DNA of 7,383 bases from JBMNOI01 sp050942995 (lineage in GTDB: Bacteria > Chloroflexota > Anaerolineae > UBA1429). Both the position numbers and the translations under genes were made by a program. Under the pieces are notes generated by a model that saw only the letters and a list, made by a program, of their open reading frames with translations, was not told where the DNA came from and searched no databases. This document shows positions 6,760-7,383 of this stretch, piece after piece (positions within the stretch are counted from its first letter, which is position 1; the number at the start of each line of letters is the position of its first letter). The DNA lies in contig JBMNOI010000159.1 in assembly GCA_050942995.1 (NCBI GenBank), positions 1 through 7,383 on the forward strand, read 5' to 3'.

Positions 6760-6776
6760 CACGCCGTAAAAAACAA
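6748..6776 (-). promoter_or_regulatory. Promoter candidate for the GH4 (melA-type) gene
   Basis: Minus-strand -35 TTGTTT (6771-6776) and -10 TATACT (6748-6753) are separated by exactly 17 bp. The -10 matches the sigma-70 consensus at five of six positions and the -35 at three of six. It lies about 55 bp before the start codon, in the only gap between the HIT and GH4 genes. Confidence 0.5.
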
Positions 6777-6806
6777 TGACGCCCGAGGCGTGGCAGGGCC
6801 GCGTCA
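6768..6806 (-). terminator. Probable intrinsic terminator after the HIT gene
   Basis: On the minus strand TGACGC (6801-6806) pairs with GCGTCA (6777-6782), with an 18-nt interior that can itself form a small GGC/GCC stem. TTGTTTTTT (6768-6776) follows directly. Location about 85 bp after the HIT stop and the U-rich tail support a Rho-independent terminator; the 6-bp stem is modest. The T-tract doubles as the -35 region of the GH4 promoter candidate. Confidence 0.55.
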
Positions 6807-6891
6807 AATCCACAAAACAGGTGATGTTGGGACATGACACAACCCGAAGTGATGGAGCCCTGACGGTCAGAGCCGCTTGTGAGGATGCGTT

Positions 6892-7383
6892 CTACTCGTT
6901 GCTGTGCCCCTCCAGGGTACGGCGGAGCGTCTCGGCGTCACAACGACACTCGAACAGCGGCCGGAGGGTCTCATAAGAGCGTTCCAGCGCCTCGACGATG
7001 ACGCGGGTATCGCCCAGTACGGGCATGAAATTCGTGTCGCCCGTCCAGCGTGGCACAATGTGCATGTGCACGTGATCTTTGATGCCGGCGCCGGCCGGTG
7101 CCCCCAGGTTCATGCCCACGTTAAAGCCCTCAGGATTCATGGACTCCTGGAGTACCTCGATGCACATGTTGGTTTCCTGAATCAGCTCGAACAGGGCCGG
7201 AGCAGAGAGCTTGCCCGGCATATCGACATGCTCATAGGGCACGACCATGAGGTGACCGTTATTGTATGGATAACGATTGAGCATGATGAAACAGTGTTCA
7301 CCGCGCAGCAGGATCAGGTTATCGGTATCCTGTCGCTCTTTGGGCTTGTCGCAAAATATACAGCCCGTGGGTTTGTCGCCCGT
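6892..7383 (-). CDS. HIT family protein, Ap4A phosphorylase/hydrolase type (5' end cut off)
   Basis: The frame stays open to the right edge, so the start lies outside the window; 163 residues are visible and probably about 15-25 N-terminal residues are missing. An internal ATG at 7284 is not the true start, because the upstream frame encodes conserved sequence: the zinc-ligand pair CIFC (visible residues 8-11) and LILLRGEHCFIM leading into LNRYPYNNGHLMVVP. The histidine triad HVHMHIV is at visible residues 104-110, and its middle histidine (106) would carry the nucleotidyl intermediate. GFNVGMNLG and VPRWTGDTNF flank it, as in actinobacterial Ap4A phosphorylases such as Rv2613c. These cytosolic enzymes split dinucleoside polyphosphates or related nucleotides. 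It ends in TAG at 6892, followed by a terminator-like hairpin, so it is probably the last gene of its own transcript and not functionally linked to the sugar genes. Confidence 0.93.
   Translation of the reverse strand, partial: TGDKPTGCIFCDKPKERQDTDNLILLRGEHCFIMLNRYPYNNGHLMVVPYEHVDMPGKLSAPALFELIQETNMCIEVLQESMNPEGFNVGMNLGAPAGAGIKDHVHMHIVPRWTGDTNFMPVLGDTRVIVEALERSYETLRPLFECRCDAETLRRTLEGHSNE

Noticed and set aside
6860..6870. CTGACGGTCAG palindrome just after the HIT gene
   Set aside because: Short, odd-centred and without a U-tract or nearby start; could easily be chance.

Overview
This 7.4-kb window looks like a bacterial chromosome fragment, GC-rich by eye. All six genes I can support lie on the minus strand, so they are read from the right end to the left. 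None is a phage, transposase, CRISPR or defence gene, and I see no tRNA or rRNA. The lineage is uncertain. GC content, the gene types and a CCCTCTCCC/GGGAGAGGG hairpin between genes are compatible with Chloroflexota or a similar group, but nothing here settles it.

Right part (about 5190-7383). A HIT-family nucleotide hydrolase/phosphorylase, cut by the right edge, ends at 6892. A terminator-like hairpin follows, and its T-tract overlaps the -35 region of the next promoter. That promoter (-10 TATACT inside a near-perfect 16-bp palindrome) precedes a glycoside hydrolase family 4 enzyme of the MelA alpha-galactosidase type (5387-6694). After it comes a perfect 19-bp-stem hairpin (5272-5314), then a D-galactonate dehydratase-like enolase-superfamily enzyme (4068-5189). 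The two enzymes fit galactose use: GH4 would release galactose from alpha-galactosides, and DgoD would dehydrate galactonate in the non-phosphorylated or De Ley-Doudoroff route. The galactose dehydrogenase, KDGal kinase/aldolase and transporters are not in the window, so the pathway link is inference.

Left part (about 1-3950). A separate promoter candidate (-10 TATACT at 3931-3936) precedes a compact operon: MoxR-type AAA+ ATPase, DUF58 protein, then a polytopic membrane protein with a C-terminal DUF4129 domain. The last two genes overlap by 38 bp. This matches the widespread MoxR-DUF58-TgpA type of locus, but the third protein has no visible transglutaminase core. The operon ends at 214. The remaining 213 bp hold a cluster of inverted repeats, probably terminators and/or an intergenic repeat element.

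Overall this is an ordinary metabolic and housekeeping region with intact genes. I did not find convincing evidence of an undescribed system. The points worth a second look are the intergenic structures, the transglutaminase-less DUF4129 protein, and the MelA-DgoD pairing.
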